In this document: positions 58,881 through 64,000 of the stretch, in pieces
How positions within the stretch are numbered: position 1 is the stretch's first letter
Layout of the letters: every line of letters starts with the position of its first letter
Assembly: GCA_032690845.1 (NCBI GenBank)
Contig: CM064422.1
Location: 5,828,001 to 5,892,000 of the forward strand
Origin: Eleusine coracana subsp. coracana
Lineage: Eukaryota; Streptophyta; Magnoliopsida; Poales; Poaceae
DNA length: 64,000 nt
Reading direction: 5' to 3'
Made by a program: the position numbers and the translations under genes
Notes under the pieces: model-generated
Seen by the model: the letters and a program-made list of their open reading frames with translations, nothing else
Told to the model about the DNA's origin: nothing
The model's database searches: none

Positions 58881-60468
58881 CGACGGCCCCCTTCCCCCCT
58901 CCCTGCATTCAACAATCACCCGAATCAATAGCTGCTCGAGCCCTCTGTTCCATCACGGGCACAAATCAGACAATCCAGAGATTCATTCATTCCACTCATT
59001 CCTTAAGAATAAACAGTACGAACATTTTATTCAGTACTAAAAAAAAGTAAACAGTACGAACAGGTTGATATGCCGGTGGACTCTAATCATTCCATACCAC
59101 AAAAAAAAAAACGCATCCGCCCTAGATTTCGAGCGGTATAAATAAACAAAGGAGCAGCTCCACGCAGTAGATTCCCGCAATGATGAGGCACATGAAGGAC
59201 GGCATTCAGGCGACCAGCTAAGCTAAAATTGGGCACGCGAGCACGGAAACAAGCCTCTTAAATGATCCAAATGCGTACCAAAATTAGGCAACATGACAAC
59301 CCAACAAACAGCTGAACCTACAATACAAAGACCGCGGCAGCATCCTTCGCCACCCTGATGATAAACCACCCCAAGGGGAAAAAAAATTATATGCACGCCA
59401 CAAAGCAAATCGCTAGAACAGAACGAAGGTCGCCACCGAATCGCTAGAGCTGAACATAGCAGATACACTCATGTTGCAGGCGTGATCCTAGCACCAAGCC
59501 GAAAACAAAGAAGAACAGGAGCAGGTGAACAAAACCGAACCTCACAGCGCCGACGCTGGCCGCGCCTTCTCTCCTCCTCGCCGGAGACGACGGCCGGCTC
59601 GACAAGTGGGCTTGGACCTTGTAGGAGGAGAGAGAGGCTTGCTCGGCTGGGAGTACAGGCGAAGAAGCAAGCGGCAGAAGCAGCAGCAGTCCAAGCCGGG
59701 GCAGAGTGGAGTGAGCGACTCAATAAATAAACAACAAACAAATACGGGTAGGGGTGACCAGGCAGGCCAGGGGCAGTGCTCTCTCGCTTTTCGCCTTTTT
59801 TTTTATTCGGCTTTGTGCTCTCTTGTATTCCCTCCTCGGGCACGCGAAAAATACTGCGGCGGGGCCACCGATGTGGGCCAGGGATGATCGCGGCCGTCCA
59901 TCGCGCCCCGTCCCTGTCCTGCGCTTGGACTTTTTCCTTGTCGCTGATTTTTTGTTCTTCTCTTTTTTTTTTCCTTTGGTGGGGTTGGGTTCCGGGCTTG
60001 CTGCCGTTTCGTCAAAGGTGTGAGCTGTGTCAGAGGCCAGCAACAGTGGTGGAGGTGGGCCCCAACGTTTCTCTCTCTCTCTTCCCTTCCTGCTCCTCGT
60101 GAGCGTTCGGCTCTTCTCTCTCTATCTCGCCACCTTCACGTTGTGCTGGCTACGTGGTGGAGTGCGCTGTGTGCGAGCAAGCGTAACGTCTAGCTAGTGC
60201 AGTCCTTTGGCTAGAATTAATTAATTTTTTGTGATTCTTTGGCTAGAATTAATTGTTGGGGATGGAAAACGAATCCTGCTAGCTTCATGGTTGATTGTCA
60301 CAATCTAGAAGCCATTTATAGCATGCCTTTGTTCTTGTATGATATATTTAGCATCTTACGTCTTCACTTGTTTTCAAATTTGTTGTTTTTGGCAACACTT
60401 TGTTTCCTTCTTATTAATGGCTAAGAGTATCCAATGTTGGGGTGTTCTTTTTATTTTTTACTATCCAA
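58881..60468. other. WRKY 5' leader, possible UTR intron and promoter
   Basis: Sequence to about 59540 fits a leader intron; 59540-59760 is GC-rich and may be the first untranslated exon. A W-box core (GTCAA on plus, TTGAC on minus) lies near 60013. Frames here on both strands are low-complexity and are not called. Confidence 0.45.
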
Positions 60469-60680
60469 TTTCACAAGTGAAGCTTATATTTAATGTAGCG
60501 GGGAATCCGTAGGCGGTTCGATTTTGTAAGTGAAGCTCTTATTTATTATCGAGGAAAACCCGTTGGCGGTTCAATTTCGTAAGTGAAGCTTCTATTTAAC
60601 GTCGAGCGAAATCTGTTGGCGGTGTTGTTTCACTAATGAAGTTAATATTTGTTGACAAGCAAAATCCGCTGGCGCTATAG
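60469..60680. repeat. 53-bp x 4 tandem repeat
   Basis: The GTGAAG core recurs at 60477, 60530, 60583 and 60636 (the last as ATGAAG), exactly 53 bp apart. Each unit also has TATTTA...TGGCGGTTC or a close variant. Units are diverged, yet no indel has changed the period. No coding frame spans the array. Confidence 0.92.
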
Positions 60681-63600
60681 AAACCTGTCCCTGGTATCAT
60701 CCAAAACCATGAACTTATAATTCCTACATTCTTCTTAACTTCCTAATTTTGTCAGTGAGATCTAAATTATCTTTGAGATGGTGATTTGTGTATATCATTG
60801 GAACAACAAACTCATATTATTTTTAAGCCATGTTGGTTTGTGGTTTATCAATAATCTCACCAAGTTGGTGATGAGATAGCCTTAACCTTTGATTCATAAT
60901 TGTTCATTTGTTATCATTTCATTAGCTAAGAAAATAGCTTCTGGTTCATCAAATTGGTTGTATAGATTGTAACAACCCTAATTATCATACAATAACAGAG
61001 TATGAAGTTAGCAAACATATCACTAAATCAAGGCTGTCATTATCAGTAAAAATAATTTGTTATCCACTATAATTACTCTCAACATTTGACCGCGTCGTTT
61101 TTACCACCCAAAAGTGGAGCATGCATAGCCGTTACTCCAAGCCGCAGGAGACCTGCAACTCGGAACACCTTTCCGCAGAAGATCCGCCGCGCCTCCTCCC
61201 TGAGGCCGTTGGAGAGTAAGAGTAACAGCAAATCACCGCGCGACACGTTGAGCATACCGGGACGGGCGTGCTCGGATGCACGGACCCACTGCCACGCTCA
61301 CCGTCAAATGGGCCCAACAGGGCGGGCCGGGCCTCTCTTCCCCCTCGTTTGCCGTTCCGGACGCACGCGCAGCGCAGTCGTGCTCGTCCCCGACTGCGAC
61401 CGGCGTTTTCCGACTAGACACGGCCCGTCCCAAGTTCAAGTTGACGACGAGCCAGGCTGCGGTCCTGCCTCCTCGTCCTCCACTCTTCAGTCGTCAAGAA
61501 AAGAAAGGCAGCTAGCTCCTCCACTCACAAGTCTCAATATTCTTTTCTAAGGAAACAGTCACGAGTCACGATGCCTTTATGCTCCTATACCTGAGCTTGA
61601 AACTTTAAGTTTGTTGAGGATATTTGTTTTCTTTCGAAGTGCGTCAAGATAGTGTTCAGGCATAAACAAATCGATGTGTCGTGTTAGGATTACTACGTCC
61701 CAGAAAAGCCAAGCCCACGATACGGTTAGCATCTGCTTAATTAATTAAGCGAACGCATATGGCACTATGCTCAATAATTTGAGCTTCTCTCCAACAACTT
61801 CGCTTCACTCTTACCAAAGAAACAGCTTCAACGTAGTAGGATGAGTTGAGATTCTCATTCTTTTTCCTTTTTTTTCTTGACTCGCGTGGCTATAGATGTA
61901 TATATCGTTTTAATATATGCAACACGCACAAAGTAATAAATTCTTGTATTTCTTTATTGGTATCTGGCATGATTATCGTTATATTATTCTGAATGATGAA
62001 AGAATTCTGGAAAGGTGGCAAATCGTCTCACGAGAGAATTAGAATATAGCACCATGGCATGAGATTATTGTCTTACGCAAATGAAAGTGCTCACACAATT
62101 AATTAATTAATTAATTAATTAAAATGCCTGGAGAAAGTAATTGAACACACATCATCAAGCACCTGCAGGTATATAAATTCTATATGGATCAGTTCTGTTG
62201 AGTCTGAACACTATGTCACTGTATGCTTTTTGTTCCTGGATTAATTATACTAACTCTGGTAAAAAAAAAAGGCTACATGTCGAAACTCGAACTAATCGCT
62301 TTTGTGCAGCAATACTATGCAGACGTACGGATGAACACTGCAGCATGATTAGTAAAATCCACCCTTTTTCTTGTGATCGACCTAAGACGATGATCAAATG
62401 ATTACCTACAACTGAGAGATCAGCCATGATAGTACGGTATGTCTAGTAGGAATACTAGTACGAGGGAAGTAATAATAAAGGAACTAAAGTAGTAGTGGCT
62501 AACACAAGGGCATAATGATAGTCGCCTGTACTACTGGTTAATAACAGCTCGACCGTCCGAACCGCACGTGCGTATGACCGTCGTCTTGAATCACTTTATC
62601 ATGGAAGAACAAATTAATGGGTCGCGATGATGGTTCTTCCCATCCGATGACCTGTAACAATTATGGAGTATGACCCCCTGTTTGGATCCTGTTGATACGG
62701 TCGCGATCAATGGATAATCATCATCATGCTCTTGGAGAAATATATCAGAACGATACATAGCGATAATACAAGCGTGTAAGTCTCATTTCGTCATGTGGCG
62801 CTGCTTTGATATATAACTGGTAATTCAGGTGGAATAATCTGCACACCAATCCCTACAACTTTGCCGAATTTTCATAATTAGTACTTAACTTATTGGGAAA
62901 AAAAAAGTACACGGTTATTATTAGCTCTCGAGTGAGTGGGTGGCTAACTGGCTACATATAAAAACTCGCCTGGCAATGCGACGTGCCAGGCCACGGCCGG
63001 TATGCCAAATAATGCAACCCACCATGCATCGTAGTGTTGATAATAGTAATGCAACCCATCCGCGAAAGTGCAGGGCGGAAGTGCAGTGCAACTCCGATCC
63101 GCGACGCCACCACGGATTTTCCAACGTTTCCACTAACGCCCGGGCGCGCACCACGCACCACCTCGCGACGACGCACGCACGCTATATCTAATCCACCGGC
63201 GGATCGGAGCACGCACGCACGCGTGTTGGACGACGTTTGCCTACGCTACGCTAGTGCGTGGCGGTAGTGCCGCTTTGCCGGCCGAGCGACCACTTTCCAC
63301 CGTGAACTTATTGACCGCGCACCACGACTTGATGAAGTGGTGCGCGTACTCCCGATCGCTGTCTCGCGTGGCACCACAGATCCCTCTCCTCTCCACTTGC
63401 AGACTTGCAGCGATCGATGACGACCACAGCGATAATAAGCTCTCGGCGATGCCGCGAGAGCTTGGTGCATGCGCCTATCTATCTCAAGTTCTGAACTGAA
63501 CTGAACACCAACCCGAGAGACCCCGGCCGGGCGCTGTCGCCTTCGTTCGCGCCCTGGAACGGAAGAACGAAAAGGCGGAACCACCCGGCCGGGCAAGCAA

Positions 63601-64000
63601 GCAGCAAAGCTCCCGTGGCTCGACCGATCCGGCGCATATCTCTCTTCTGCCCCATCATGTCTTCCACTGGAAACGGAAAAGAAAAGGAGGCGGATACGAC
63701 GACGAACCAGCAGCAATTCTTCTTCCACCTGCTTTTCCCATCATGCATCTTCTTATTCTTTCTTCAAACTCCTTTACTCCGTCTCTGAGGTTGTTGTTGT
63801 TGTTGATGATGATGATGATGCCGGGTGCTGCGTGACGCGGGCATCTCGTGCGCGCGGCCGCGATTTTCTTTCTTCGTCTCTACTAGTTTGATCGAGCAAG
63901 TGCGCGTGTATGGCCCACCAGCTAGCTAGCTATCTACCTATCCGTCCGATCGACTCACCCGGCACTCACGTACGTGGCGTGGTGCGCGCGTGGTGTGATG
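60681..64000. other. Intergenic right end of the window
   Basis: No gene is supported. An (AATT)n microsatellite lies at 62097-62121 and a GTT/GAT trinucleotide tract at 63793-63820. GC-rich islands at 61100-61500 and 63000-63700 have frames on both strands without family resemblance; the last could be the 5' region of a gene beyond the window. Confidence 0.4.

Noticed and set aside
60469..60680. 53-bp repeat as a CRISPR array
   Set aside because: Repeats are adjacent and diverged with no spacer/repeat alternation, in a plant genome.
61086..61550. 154-aa plus-strand frame
   Set aside because: Composition is Ser/Arg/Pro-rich with no recognisable domain, in a GC island with competing frames.

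Overview
This window is plant nuclear DNA, most likely from a panicoid grass (sorghum, Saccharum or maize relatives). The signs are very GC-rich first exons next to AT-rich introns, GT-AG introns, and a typical grass load of small DNA transposons (Stowaway, Tourist, Ds/hAT and CACTA-like) plus a 5'-truncated LINE. There is no bacterial-type operon, CRISPR array or rRNA/tRNA gene. Species is inferred from style only; no search was run.

Layout. 0-4 kb: a two-exon SEC23 COPII coat gene (minus), with a decayed copy of its own C-terminal coding end just downstream. 7-12.5 kb: an 11-exon MRS2/CorA-type magnesium transporter gene (plus), with a minimal AUG-stop upstream ORF. 13-18 kb: a repeat-built zone with a LINE remnant between 190-bp direct repeats, a twin-hairpin element, and a partly tandem-duplicated receiver-domain (type-C response regulator) locus whose 3' end carries a Tourist-like insertion. 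20.7-25.6 kb: a seven-exon DRIP-type RING E3 ligase gene (plus). 26-29 kb: gene fragments, including a broken LRR receptor kinase C-lobe between direct repeats and a second twin-hairpin element. 31-34.4 kb: a single-exon PRA1 gene and a three-exon gene of unknown function (both minus), the latter with an intronic 135-bp minisatellite. 39.6-41.6 kb: a four-exon F-box/LRR gene (plus). 42-48 kb: AT-rich repeats (a cytochrome P450 relic with a micro-inversion, a 661-bp inverted repeat, CACTA-like and tandem-duplicated sequence). 48-49.9 kb: a three-exon CYP71-clan P450 gene (minus). 50-56.9 kb: intergenic, with a Ds-like element that keeps a perfect 8-bp target duplication. 56.9-58.9 kb: a group IId WRKY gene (minus). 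59-64 kb: intergenic, with a precise 53-bp x 4 tandem repeat.

The genes do not form one pathway. SEC23 and PRA1 both belong to ER/Golgi vesicle traffic, DRIP and WRKY are stress-linked regulators in their families, and the F-box protein and DRIP are ubiquitin-ligase components; nothing in the sequence shows that they act together. The most unusual material is in the non-coding architecture: long direct repeats flanking insertions, twin palindromes shared by two gene-fragment zones, a large foldback, and local duplications next to parent genes. Exon boundaries were read by eye from GT-AG sites and reading-frame continuity, so UTR ends and promoters are mostly not determined.
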